Of a stretch of 64,000 nt of DNA, positions 9,499-17,814 are shown piece after piece; positions within the stretch are counted from its first letter, which is position 1, and each line of letters opens with the position of its first letter. A program made the translations under genes and the position numbers. The DNA is from Pseudomonas japonica. Its GTDB lineage: Bacteria > Pseudomonadota > Gammaproteobacteria > Pseudomonadales > Pseudomonadaceae. The DNA is taken from assembly GCF_013522925.1 (NCBI RefSeq), contig NZ_JAAMQU010000003.1, positions 248,001-312,000 of the forward strand. Reading direction: 5' to 3'. The notes below the pieces were generated by a model, which saw only the letters and a list, made by a program, of their open reading frames with translations, had not been told where the DNA came from and made no database searches.

Positions 9499-10102
9499 CT
9501 ACCTCTGCATCCCAGATCAACCGGGGATCGAAACTCATGGCGGCGAGCATTGTGAGCACCACCACCAGGCCAAAAAACAGAATGCCGAGCCGCGCCTGGA
9601 TGGAGCTGAGCGAGTCGAACTGGACCAACGCGGTCACCAGGGCGACCACCAACACATCGAGCATTGACCAATAGCCGATCAGCTCGATGAAACGAAACAG
9701 TTTGGAGCGCTCGCGCATGGCCCATTGGCTGCGCCGTTGAGCGGTGATCAGCAGTAACCCCAAGGCAAAGAACTTCAAGCAGGGCACGACCACGCTCGCA
9801 AAAAAGATCAGCAGCGCGATGTCCCACGAGCCACTCTCCCAGAACTCGATGACCCCGCTCATGATGGTGTTTTCGCTGGCATTGCCGAACATCTGGGTGT
9901 TCATCACCGGCAACAGGTTGGCCGGTACATAAAGGATCAGCGCCGCGATCAGGTACGCCCACGTGCGGCCCAGGCTGTGCGGCTTGCGCGAATGCAACGT
10001 GCCGTAACAGCGGGGGCAGCGCTCATCGGCCTGCGCGCAGGCACGGCCACAGACATGGCACAGCAGCAGGCCGGCTTCGCTGGCATAGGGTAGGCGGTTC
10101 AT
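9464..10102 (-). CDS. pqiA: PqiA-family inner-membrane protein, second half-protein
   Basis: A 212-residue membrane protein of the paraquat-inducible protein A family. It begins with a zinc-ribbon-like cluster (CHVCGRAC...CPRCYG) followed by four membrane helices, the first marked by YVPANLLPVMNTQMFG. E. coli PqiA is a single protein with two such halves; here each half is a separate gene. Its start overlaps the upstream gene's stop by 4 bases and its end overlaps the pqiB start by about 35 bases, so the genes are tightly coupled. It is the partner that feeds or energises PqiB; the mechanism is not visible in sequence. Confidence 0.88.
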   Translation of the reverse strand: MNRLPYASEAGLLLCHVCGRACAQADERCPRCYGTLHSRKPHSLGRTWAYLIAALILYVPANLLPVMNTQMFGNASENTIMSGVIEFWESGSWDIALLIFFASVVVPCLKFFALGLLLITAQRRSQWAMRERSKLFRFIELIGYWSMLDVLVVALVTALVQFDSLSSIQARLGILFFGLVVVLTMLAAMSFDPRLIWDAEVDDDRASTPDQA

Positions 10103-10746
10103 GTCAGGCGGCCGTCAAAATCGTCCCAGAGGTAGCGCACTTCACGCCCGCCCAGGGTAATCAGCAGGACCGTCAGCATGGCCAGGGCCCACAGGCCCAC
10201 GCCTGCATGCACGTCGAGCATGCCGCCCAGCTTGATGATCGCCACCAGAATCCCCAGCAGGCACACCTCGAGCATGCTCCATGGGCGCAAGTGTTCCAGG
10301 GTGCGCATGCACAGCCTGAAGCCTGGCGCTACCTGATCCCTGCAGGCGAATACCAGTACCCAGCACAAGAGAGTGACCTGCAGTAGCGGGGCGAGGATGA
10401 TCGTCAGGGCGGTAACTGCGGCCATGGGTGTGATACGGCCATGGTTCAGCGCCTGGACGGATTGAAAGAGTGTAGCGGCGTTGCTGAGGCCTTCGAGGCT
10501 GATGGAGATGACCGGAAAGGCGTTGGCGAAGATAAACAGAATCGCCGCCGTGATGGCCAGGGCCAACTGCTGTTGCACTGAAAGGCGCCGCGCACGCTCG
10601 AGCACCGCGCCGCAACGCAGGCAGGTAGTCGCCTCGCCGCGGCGCAGCGCTACGGGCTGATAAAGGGTGTCGCAATGCTCGCAGATGAGCCAGGCGGAGG
10701 AGCCCGCCGGGGCATTTCGAGGCTGCGCGCTAGGGGTTGATTGCAT
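10099..10746 (-). CDS. pqiA: PqiA-family inner-membrane protein, first half-protein
   Basis: A 215-residue protein with a four-cysteine cluster near the N-terminus (CEHCDTLY...CLRCG) and four membrane helices beginning ILFIFANAFPVISISLEG, the diagnostic PqiA helix. It is the first gene of the pqiA-pqiA-pqiB-pqiC operon and corresponds to the N-terminal half of a full-length PqiA. The pair presumably assembles as a heterodimer. No SoxR-type operator was recognised upstream. Confidence 0.88.
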   Translation of the reverse strand: MQSTPSAQPRNAPAGSSAWLICEHCDTLYQPVALRRGEATTCLRCGAVLERARRLSVQQQLALAITAAILFIFANAFPVISISLEGLSNAATLFQSVQALNHGRITPMAAVTALTIILAPLLQVTLLCWVLVFACRDQVAPGFRLCMRTLEHLRPWSMLEVCLLGILVAIIKLGGMLDVHAGVGLWALAMLTVLLITLGGREVRYLWDDFDGRLT

Positions 10747-10837
10747 GGGGGTGCATTCTCGTCAAACTGGCCTGGCCTGTCCACATCGGGCCTTGCTTTG
10801 TGCTTGGAAAGCAGCGGCCTGGGAAATATCCGCGTGG

Positions 10838-11719
10838 CTAGCCGATACCTCGCTTCAGCAGATGACGTAGCCCCTCAAGCACCAGTACGCCCACTGCCGC
10901 CCAGATTGCAGCGTAGGTAGGCCATTGCTCGGCGGAAATGGTTTCGCCCAGCATCAGGGAAACCGCCACCAGCAGCACAGGCTCCACGTAGCTAAGAAGC
11001 CCGAACAGGCTGAACGGGAGCTGGCGGCTGGCCATGACGTAGCTCACCAGCGCCAGCGCGCTGATCATGCCCAGGCCCGGTATCAACGCCCATAGTGCAG
11101 GGTGTGCGGCCAGTTCGCCCGACGACAATGGGCCGGTTATCACGAAATACAGGGCCGCCGGGATCATCAACAGCATGTCGGTCCACAGGCCGCCGAGATG
11201 GTCGGTACGAAAACGCCGACGAAGGATGAAATAGACCGGGTACCCCAGTGTGACCAGCAGCGTTTCCCAGGCGAAGCTGCCATGCCTGAACAGCTCGTGG
11301 CCCACGCCGAGCGCCGCCAGGATAACGGCCAGGGTTTGCGCGCGCGACAGTGATTCGCCCCATAACAGCTTGCCGGTGAGCACCATTGCCAACGGCAGTA
11401 GAAAATAGCCCATGGACACTTCCAGGCTGCGGCCATGCAGGGGCGCCCACAGAAACAGCCACAACTGCACGCCCATGAGGCTTGCCGTGACCATGGAGCC
11501 CACGAGGCGTAGCGGTTTTTCCGTGATACGCCGTATCACGCCCGTAGCCAGCCGCCAGTCTCCGGTGGCCAACAGGAATAATGTGACGCAGGGCAGGGTG
11601 AGCAGCATCCGCCAACCGAAAATCTCTTCGCCACTCAGTGGCTGCAAAAGCGATGTGTAGTAATAAAGCAGGGCGAACAGCGACGATGCCAGTACGGATG
11701 CAGCGATGCCTCGGGACAC
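10838..11719 (-). CDS. rarD: RarD-type EamA-family permease
   Basis: A 293-residue ten-helix drug/metabolite transporter of the RarD branch. The opening SLFALLYYYTSLLQPLSGEEIFGWRMLLTLP is broken by the segment typical of RarD, and a later block (FSLFGLLSYVEPVLL) marks the duplicated EamA half. Family members were named for chloramphenicol sensitivity; the physiological substrate is not settled. It stands alone, with no operon partner on the same strand within 40 bases. Confidence 0.85.
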   Translation of the reverse strand: MSRGIAASVLASSLFALLYYYTSLLQPLSGEEIFGWRMLLTLPCVTLFLLATGDWRLATGVIRRITEKPLRLVGSMVTASLMGVQLWLFLWAPLHGRSLEVSMGYFLLPLAMVLTGKLLWGESLSRAQTLAVILAALGVGHELFRHGSFAWETLLVTLGYPVYFILRRRFRTDHLGGLWTDMLLMIPAALYFVITGPLSSGELAAHPALWALIPGLGMISALALVSYVMASRQLPFSLFGLLSYVEPVLLVAVSLMLGETISAEQWPTYAAIWAAVGVLVLEGLRHLLKRGIG

Positions 11720-11761
11720 GGGAACCTCAATCAGCAGCGGGGGCGCGGCGGGGCCGGAACG

Positions 11762-13336
11762 TTACCCTAGCTCGACCGCCGGCGCCAGCGGTAGCGCCAG
11801 GCCGCGTTCCTGGCAGGCCTGCACATGGCTGTTGAACAGATCAGCCGGCATCGGCCGCGCAAAGTAATACCCTTGCAGGTAGGCGACCCCATGGCTGGTC
11901 AGGTAATTGTGTTGTTCGCGGGTTTCGACACCTTCGGCCACCATGTCCAGTTCAAGCTTGCCGCACAGCTCGATGATGCTGTCCAGAATATGCCTGCCAA
12001 AGGCCTGGCTGCCGATCATGGCAACGAAGCTTTGGTCGATCTTGAGGTAGTCGACCTTGAATTGGTGAAGGTAGGAAAGGCTGCAATGGCCGGTGCCGAA
12101 GTCGTCCAGCGCAATTTTCACGCCCATGGCGCGCAAGGTACTGAACAGCTCCAGTGTCTGAGGCGTAGGCGTCACCAGTTCACGTTCGGTGATCTCCAGC
12201 ACCAGCTGTACCCGGCCCGGCGCAAAGGCTGCCAGAAATTGCCGGCAATCCTCGACCAGCAGCGGATCCTCGCAATGGGCAGCGGCAATATTGATGCCCA
12301 CGTGGAAGCCATCTGCAACGCCGTGCGCTATTGGCGCAAGCACTGTTGCGGTCTGGCGCATGAGGCTTCGGGTCATGGGTACGATAAGGCCGCAGGCTTC
12401 GGCATAAGGAATGAACAGATCGGGGCGCACCAGGCCTTCGCGGGGGTGACGCCAACGCATCAATACCTCCGTGCCGGTGCATTGCCCGTTCTGCGCAGCC
12501 ACTACCGGCTGGAAGAAAGGCACGAATTCGCCCGCCGCGAGCGCCCTCGTCAGCTCCTGGCGCTGCGAGCCGGCTCGCCGTTGTTGCACGTAACACACGG
12601 CGCCAGCGCATCCGCCGAGTAACATCAGCAGCGCCAGCATCGGGTATTGCTGCAACATGCGGTGCCAGGGAACCGGCTCTGCGTAGCCTCCCCGGACCAT
12701 GAACGGATAGCGCGCGGAGGCGGCGCGCGCCTCGCCGGAAGCGAAACGAGGCACAGGGCCCAAAGATACTTGCCCCTGGGCGGTCATCCAGGCGGAGCCG
12801 ACCTGGAACAGCATCTGGTTGTCGACGTCGGAGGCAGTAAGTGCATTGGCCAGGTGCTGGCCGTCTACCGTGGCCAGTGCCGCGCCGGTTTGGGCAGCTT
12901 GACGGTAAACCAGCAGCGCGCGGCCGGGAGTGACAGTGTTTGCCTCGAAAAGGCGCAACCGCCCGGCGGCGAAGCCATCAAGGGAAAAGCTCTCGCTGAA
13001 CGAGCCGTACAACGAGCTGCAGTACAGCCGGTTCTCGGCTACAAGGTTGGTGGATCGAACGTAGGGGTTGCCTGTGACCTGCTCTCGCAGCGCCAGGGTA
13101 ACATCGGCGCAGGGTTTTCCTGCCAGGGGGGCCAAGGCCCGGGCAGCACCGGCAGCGTTATCCAGGATTGCTTCGAGGCGTTTGAGAGCAAGCGAAACGT
13201 CACGTGACGATTGTACCGCCAGGTTGCGTTCCGCCTGCCAGGCCAACAAGGGAAGGCCGAGGACCAGCGGCAGTAAGGTAACCATCACCACCCATGGCCA
13301 TCGGCGAGCCCTCTGGGGGTTGGCGGGTAAGGACAT
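11762..13336 (-). CDS. c-di-GMP phosphodiesterase with CSS-motif periplasmic sensor and EAL domain
   Basis: A 524-residue inner-membrane protein. TM1 (about 14-33) and TM2 (about 231-250) flank a periplasmic CSS domain with Cys76 and the motif Cys106-Ser107-Ser108. In this family those cysteines form a disulfide that restrains the enzyme, and loss of the disulfide activates it. The EAL domain (about 264-510) keeps key metal/substrate elements: the signature reads EVLMRW (E290) instead of EALLRW, followed by DDFGTG and EGVET. It should hydrolyse c-di-GMP in the cytoplasm and respond to periplasmic redox state. An orphan CSS sensor gene and a lipoprotein gene lie immediately upstream on the same strand. 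Confidence 0.9.
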   Translation of the reverse strand: MSLPANPQRARRWPWVVMVTLLPLVLGLPLLAWQAERNLAVQSSRDVSLALKRLEAILDNAAGAARALAPLAGKPCADVTLALREQVTGNPYVRSTNLVAENRLYCSSLYGSFSESFSLDGFAAGRLRLFEANTVTPGRALLVYRQAAQTGAALATVDGQHLANALTASDVDNQMLFQVGSAWMTAQGQVSLGPVPRFASGEARAASARYPFMVRGGYAEPVPWHRMLQQYPMLALLMLLGGCAGAVCYVQQRRAGSQRQELTRALAAGEFVPFFQPVVAAQNGQCTGTEVLMRWRHPREGLVRPDLFIPYAEACGLIVPMTRSLMRQTATVLAPIAHGVADGFHVGINIAAAHCEDPLLVEDCRQFLAAFAPGRVQLVLEITERELVTPTPQTLELFSTLRAMGVKIALDDFGTGHCSLSYLHQFKVDYLKIDQSFVAMIGSQAFGRHILDSIIELCGKLELDMVAEGVETREQHNYLTSHGVAYLQGYYFARPMPADLFNSHVQACQERGLALPLAPAVELG

Positions 13337-13458
13337 GGCAACGCTCCTGGGGTCAGAGTGGGCCGGGGAGGCAGCCCTTCAAGCCTGAACCCGGCGCCGC
13401 TATTGCCAGGGTCGAGGTTCGATGGCTGGCAGCAGCATAGCCCTGTCCCGAGGTTGGA

Positions 13459-13608
13459 TCACTTTTTCTGTTCGTCCTTTTGTTGCATCTGTACGGAAGC
13501 CGGGCTGCTGTCAGTATTTTGCTGTGTCGTGTTTTTTTCACTGCTGTCGAAACAGCCAGCCAGTAATACAAGGCTTGCAGCAAGGACAGCGGTCGATAGG
13601 GCCTTCAT
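13459..13608 (-). CDS. Small lipoprotein (49 aa), hypothetical
   Basis: The ATG at 13608, preceded by a TTGGAG binding site, opens a 49-residue protein with a short signal peptide and lipobox (VLLAGC, Cys at about residue 18). The remaining 30 residues are polar, rich in Ser, Thr, Gln and Lys, ending QQKDEQKK. The frame extends upstream, but only this Met gives a signal peptide. It sits between the orphan CSS sensor gene and the CSS-EAL gene on the same strand, so a periplasmic accessory role in that pathway is possible but unproven. Confidence 0.6.
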   Translation of the reverse strand: MKALSTAVLAASLVLLAGCFDSSEKNTTQQNTDSSPASVQMQQKDEQKK

Positions 13609-13703
13609 GAATAACACGCTCCAAGAGTAATGGGTTCGATACTGTGACCCGGCCTGCGCCGCATGGTTGCGGTGATGTGCTTGTGTACCCTCAACCAGAG
13701 ACG

Positions 13704-14501
13704 TCACTTGCGACGCTCCGGTCGGCTGATCAACCAGTGGCAAAGCCCGCCGCTGAAAATCGAGAGCATCATCACCGGGCCGAGTATCAGTAGCAGCTTG
13801 CGCGTGATGAGGTTGAGGACATCTTCGCCAGACAGGCTGCTATGGATCGCATAGCTGAACTGCGTGGAGGGCACCAGAACACGGTAGCGAGGGTTCTGTC
13901 GAAGCTCACCGCGCAGCACCGAGCCATCGTCCCAAAGATAGGTGCCGGCAACATGCAGCGCTACGTCGGCGCTGCCGCTGATCAGTTCAAGCTGTTCGGT
14001 TATCACCCGATTATCAATCCTCACGGTCAGCGAATACTGGGCATTGCCCTTGATCAGAAGTAACGAGCCGAAGCCTTCGGACATCGCGTCCGGCCGCTGC
14101 AATTCAAGGGTCTGGTAGTCGAAGGGACCGGCCACGGCCACAGGCGCGCGGGCCGATCCCAAGCTTCCGGAAACCGTGTTGCAATAGGGCACATTCTTGT
14201 GTGCATAGGAGGCTGACCGTACCCATGGTGCTTGCGCTACCGCCCGGCGCATTGCGCTCAAAACGGTCTGGCAACGTTTGCCGGCCATAGGCGATAAGAC
14301 GTCGGCGGTGTCAGAGGCGGCGCTTAATATCTTGTCCATGTGCTCGACAGCGGCCTGGCCGATACGCACATTTTCCTCATTAAGCGCGTGATCCGAGAGC
14401 TTGAGCGTCAACCCGACGCCGGCGACGAGGGGGATGGCCGCGGCGCCTATCGAAAGAAGTGCCGCGCCGAGGGCCGAGCGTTGTTTGTCTGTCCGTGACA
14501 T
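13704..14501 (-). CDS. Orphan CSS-type periplasmic sensor without EAL domain
   Basis: A 265-residue protein matching the N-terminal half of CSS-EAL phosphodiesterases: TM1 (about 12-34), a periplasmic domain with Cys77 and Cys107, TM2 (about 235-255), then a stop after SRPERRK where the EAL domain should begin. The usual Cys-Ser-Ser is Cys107-Asn108-Thr109, so both disulfide cysteines are kept and the serines are lost. No EAL remnant exists downstream, so it looks like a stand-alone sensor or a settled truncation. It is the most upstream of three same-strand genes ending with the full-length CSS-EAL enzyme. Confidence 0.75.
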   Translation of the reverse strand: MSRTDKQRSALGAALLSIGAAAIPLVAGVGLTLKLSDHALNEENVRIGQAAVEHMDKILSAASDTADVLSPMAGKRCQTVLSAMRRAVAQAPWVRSASYAHKNVPYCNTVSGSLGSARAPVAVAGPFDYQTLELQRPDAMSEGFGSLLLIKGNAQYSLTVRIDNRVITEQLELISGSADVALHVAGTYLWDDGSVLRGELRQNPRYRVLVPSTQFSYAIHSSLSGEDVLNLITRKLLLILGPVMMLSIFSGGLCHWLISRPERRK

Positions 14502-14592
14502 AAATGATCCTGTTGGTATGAGCCCGGCGGCAGGTTAGCCGCAGCATTGGCCCAGGCCACGGACCGCTGGGGGATTGGTTGGGTAGGGGGCG

Positions 14593-14644
14593 CACCGTTA
14601 CGGTGTAGGAAAGAGGGCAAAGACGCTTTTGATAGGATCCTATC
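14593..14644. promoter_or_regulatory. Palindromes upstream of the hybrid kinase gene
   Basis: A perfect 14-bp palindrome GATAGGATCCTATC lies at 14631-14644, and CACCG-N3-CGGTG lies at 14593-14605. Both are in the 250-base divergent region between the orphan CSS gene and the hybrid kinase gene. Such symmetry is typical of dimeric repressor sites; no regulator can be named. Confidence 0.35.
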
Positions 14645-14749
14645 CGTTGCGGTCAGTACGGGGATGATCAAGAATGACCGGGTTTATCGCGCGCAGAGCC
14701 GGTCATGCCCTACACAGAACAGCTGTCGTTTCCATATTCACAGGGGGTC

Positions 14750-16762
14750 ATGAGTGATCGCATTCGGCATTATCCGTGGCAGGGTAGTGAGCCGGGCCCG
14801 TGGCAACACTGGCCTGAAGTCGTTCGGTGCAGCCTGATCAACCTCCTGGGTTGCCGGTTCCCCCAATGCCTCATCTGGGGTGCGGAGCAGCACATTTTCC
14901 ATAACGATGCGTTCGCAGACCTGCTGGGGCACGGAGCCCCCGTAGTCGAACGCACGCTTGAGCGGCTCTGGCCGCACGCCGGGGCACGATTGGCCCCCGC
15001 AGTGCAACGGGCATTCGCCGGGGAAGCTTGCCACGGGCTCAATCATTGCCTGCCCGTCGAGCGTAACGGGCGTCGGGAACCCGCGTGGTACACCTTTTGT
15101 TTCAGCCCCCTGCGCGATGGGCACGGTGTCGTGCTCGGGGTATTGGCGACCATCATCGAAACCACGGCAACGGTACAGGCCGAGGGGGAGCTTAAAAGCC
15201 TGGCCCATCGCTTCGAGCGAGAGGTTGCAGAGCGCACCGCCGACCGCAATCGCCTTTGGCAATTGTCCACGGACATCATGCTGGTGACGCGAAGCGACCT
15301 TACGATCACGGCCGCCAACCCTGCATGGCAAACAGTACTGGGCCGGCCGGAGCTGGAGCTGCTCGGCATGAATGTGCTTGAGCTGCTTCATCCCGAAGAC
15401 GTTGCGGTTTGTGAACAGGCCGCACGCGACCTGGCTGCCGGCCATCCTTTGCGGGATATGGATTGCCGCTTGCGGCACAAGCGTGGCGGCTATCGCTGGA
15501 TCAACTGGGCGGCTGTGCCGGGCGGCGGATTTTTCAATGCCGTGGGGCGCGACGTCACGGTGGAGCGCGAGCGTGCCGCCGCGTTGGAGCAGACCGAGAC
15601 GCTACTGCGGCACAGCCAGAAGATGGAAGCGGTCGGCCAGCTGACAGGTGGGCTGGCTCATGACTTCAATAACCTGCTTACCGCCATTTCCGGCAGCCTT
15701 GAGCTTATGGACCGGCGTATCGAGCAGGGGCGTGTGGATCAGCTCGGGCGCTATATCGCCGCAGCCCGGGGCGCTGCGGACCGGGCGGCCACGCTGACCC
15801 ACCGGTTGCTGGCGTTTGCCCGCAGGCAAACACTGGATGCCCGCCCCGTCGCCGTGCCTGCGTTGATAGAAGGTTTGGAAGCCCTTATCCGGCAAACATT
15901 GGGGCCTCACATCCACTGCGAGCAAGCATTCGGCCATGAGCCTTGGTGTGTACTGGCCGACCCTAACCAATTGGAAAGCGCGCTGCTCAACCTGTGCATC
16001 AATGCCCGCGACGCCATGCCGGAGGGTGGAACACTCACGCTCGCGTGTACTGCGCATGCACAGGTGAGCACGTCGGCGGGTGTGGAAGCATTGGCTCCCG
16101 GAGATTACGTGGCCATCAGCGTCACAGACACCGGCCACGGCATGACGGCAGACGTACTTTCGAAGGTGTTCGATCCGTTTTTCACCACCAAACCCCTGGG
16201 GCAGGGTACCGGCCTGGGGTTGTCGATGGTGTATGGCTTTGCCCGTCAGTCAGGGGGTACCGTGAGTATCGCTTCCAATCCTGGCAAGGGTACCCGGGTG
16301 AGTATCTATCTACCTCGCTACAGCGAAGCACTGGCACCCGCACCTGAGGAACCTTCGGTAGCGATGGCGCAGCCGACTGCGAAAGGCGAATGTATCCTGC
16401 TCATTGATGACGAAGCGGCCATTCGTGATCTGGTAAGCGAAACGCTGGAGGGGTTGGGGTATCACGTAGTGTGCGCCGAAGACGGTGCCGGTGGCCTTGC
16501 CGCATTGGGCCGCACGCCGCAGGTGGCCTTGATGATCACCGACATTGGCCTGCCTGGCGGGCTGAATGGGCGTCAGGTCGCCGAAGCGGCCCGCGCCATA
16601 AAACCTCACCTTCCGGTGCTTTTCATTACGGGGTACGCAGAACAGTCCGCCCTGGGGCCCGCGCTGCTCCGGTCGGGCATGGAGATCATCACCAAGCCCT
16701 TTGTGCTTAACGATTTTGCCCGGCGGGTTGCGCAGATGCTCCGTCAACCCGCTGCGGAATAA
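14750..16762 (+). CDS. PAS hybrid sensor histidine kinase with C-terminal receiver
   Basis: A 670-residue cytoplasmic protein with no membrane helix. Order: an N-terminal PAS-like domain (about 20-130), a short coil, a PAS/PAC domain (about 175-275, ending GGGFFNAVGRDVTVER), HisKA with phospho-acceptor His304 in HDFNNLLTAISG, the HATPase_c domain (about 390-510, GQGTGLGLSMVYGF), then a receiver domain with phospho-acceptor Asp598 (MITDIGLPGG) and the conserved Lys in ITKPF. I take ATG 14750 because an AGGGGG lies just before it; an upstream in-frame ATG at 14705 has weaker support. No cognate regulator is adjacent, so output probably goes through phosphorelay or the receiver itself. Confidence 0.9.
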   Translation: MSDRIRHYPWQGSEPGPWQHWPEVVRCSLINLLGCRFPQCLIWGAEQHIFHNDAFADLLGHGAPVVERTLERLWPHAGARLAPAVQRAFAGEACHGLNHCLPVERNGRREPAWYTFCFSPLRDGHGVVLGVLATIIETTATVQAEGELKSLAHRFEREVAERTADRNRLWQLSTDIMLVTRSDLTITAANPAWQTVLGRPELELLGMNVLELLHPEDVAVCEQAARDLAAGHPLRDMDCRLRHKRGGYRWINWAAVPGGGFFNAVGRDVTVERERAAALEQTETLLRHSQKMEAVGQLTGGLAHDFNNLLTAISGSLELMDRRIEQGRVDQLGRYIAAARGAADRAATLTHRLLAFARRQTLDARPVAVPALIEGLEALIRQTLGPHIHCEQAFGHEPWCVLADPNQLESALLNLCINARDAMPEGGTLTLACTAHAQVSTSAGVEALAPGDYVAISVTDTGHGMTADVLSKVFDPFFTTKPLGQGTGLGLSMVYGFARQSGGTVSIASNPGKGTRVSIYLPRYSEALAPAPEEPSVAMAQPTAKGECILLIDDEAAIRDLVSETLEGLGYHVVCAEDGAGGLAALGRTPQVALMITDIGLPGGLNGRQVAEAARAIKPHLPVLFITGYAEQSALGPALLRSGMEIITKPFVLNDFARRVAQMLRQPAAE

Positions 16763-17814
16763 CCCTTGCCTTTGTCTGGCGCAGCGGCGGTTTCCTTGCC
16801 GGGCTGTTCATCGTTGTCCGCAGGTTCGGGCGTTCCGCCGCGGCGGGTCTTGCGCTCCAGCACCAGATACACCAGGCAGGCGATTGCCAGCGGTACCAGA
16901 AAATACAACGCCCGGTAGGCAATCAGCGCAGCCAGAAGCGCACCCTTTGAATACTGCCCCTGCAGCAGGGAAATGAAGATGGTTTCCAGTACTCCCAGCC
17001 CGGCGGGTATGTGGGTAATCACTCCGGCAATGCTGCTGATCAGCAGGATGGCCAGCACGGTGAGGTAGTCAACCTTTTCTGGCAGCAGGGTAAAAATCAG
17101 CGCCCCCATCAACGACCAGTTCAGTGCACCGGTAGCGGCCTGGAGCGCTGCGAAGCGGAAGGACGGCAGCGTGACCTCCTGCTTGCGTATCGTCCACGTG
17201 CGCCGTTTGGCGAACCGGCAAGCCAGCAGGTAAGCAACGCCAGCCGCGACCATTGCAACGCCGATCAGGCGCAGCCCGGTAGACCCTATTTTCACGCTGT
17301 CCGGAAGCGCCGGCAGCCCCATTGCGAAGACCACACCGCCCAGTAGCAGGTAGCCAAGCCAATTAATGATCAGGCCCAGGCTAAGTATCTTCGTAATGGT
17401 CGCGACGCTCAGGCCCAGCTTGCCGTATAGCCTGTAGCGCAGGGCAATGCCTCCGACCCAGGAGCTGAGGTTGAGGTTGAAGGCGTAGCACACGAAGGCC
17501 AGGGGCAATACCTTGGTCGTGGGCAAGCGGTGGCCGGTATAACGTCGGGAAAGCAGGTCGTAGCTGCTGAATACCATGTAGCTCACCAAGGCCAATGCGC
17601 CACCGAGCAACAGCGTGCTCAGCTTGTAAGACTTGAGCGCATGCACGACTTCCTGCCAATCAAGATTACGTACAAGCATGAACAACAGCACAGGCACCAG
17701 GATGAAGCAGCTCCAGGTCATCAGGCGCTTGGTCCATAACCATACCTTGGAGCGACGTTTAGGCTGGCCATCCCGTACCTCAGGAGTGGCTGCGGGATCT
17801 ACGGAGGGGTTCAT
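16744..17814 (-). CDS. ybhN: YbhN-like membrane protein (LPG synthase TM/UPF0104 family)
   Basis: A 356-residue polytopic membrane protein of the lysylphosphatidylglycerol-synthase transmembrane family, without the catalytic synthetase half. The N-terminus is cytoplasmic and basic, and the C-terminal tail is hydrophilic. Its start overlaps the clsB stop by 4 bases (ATGA), placing it as the third gene of ybhP-clsB-ybhN, the same order as in E. coli. Family members act on phospholipid distribution; its exact activity here is not visible. The gene end overlaps the end of the convergent hybrid kinase gene by 19 bases. Confidence 0.85.
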   Translation of the reverse strand: MNPSVDPAATPEVRDGQPKRRSKVWLWTKRLMTWSCFILVPVLLFMLVRNLDWQEVVHALKSYKLSTLLLGGALALVSYMVFSSYDLLSRRYTGHRLPTTKVLPLAFVCYAFNLNLSSWVGGIALRYRLYGKLGLSVATITKILSLGLIINWLGYLLLGGVVFAMGLPALPDSVKIGSTGLRLIGVAMVAAGVAYLLACRFAKRRTWTIRKQEVTLPSFRFAALQAATGALNWSLMGALIFTLLPEKVDYLTVLAILLISSIAGVITHIPAGLGVLETIFISLLQGQYSKGALLAALIAYRALYFLVPLAIACLVYLVLERKTRRGGTPEPADNDEQPGKETAAAPDKGKGYSAAG

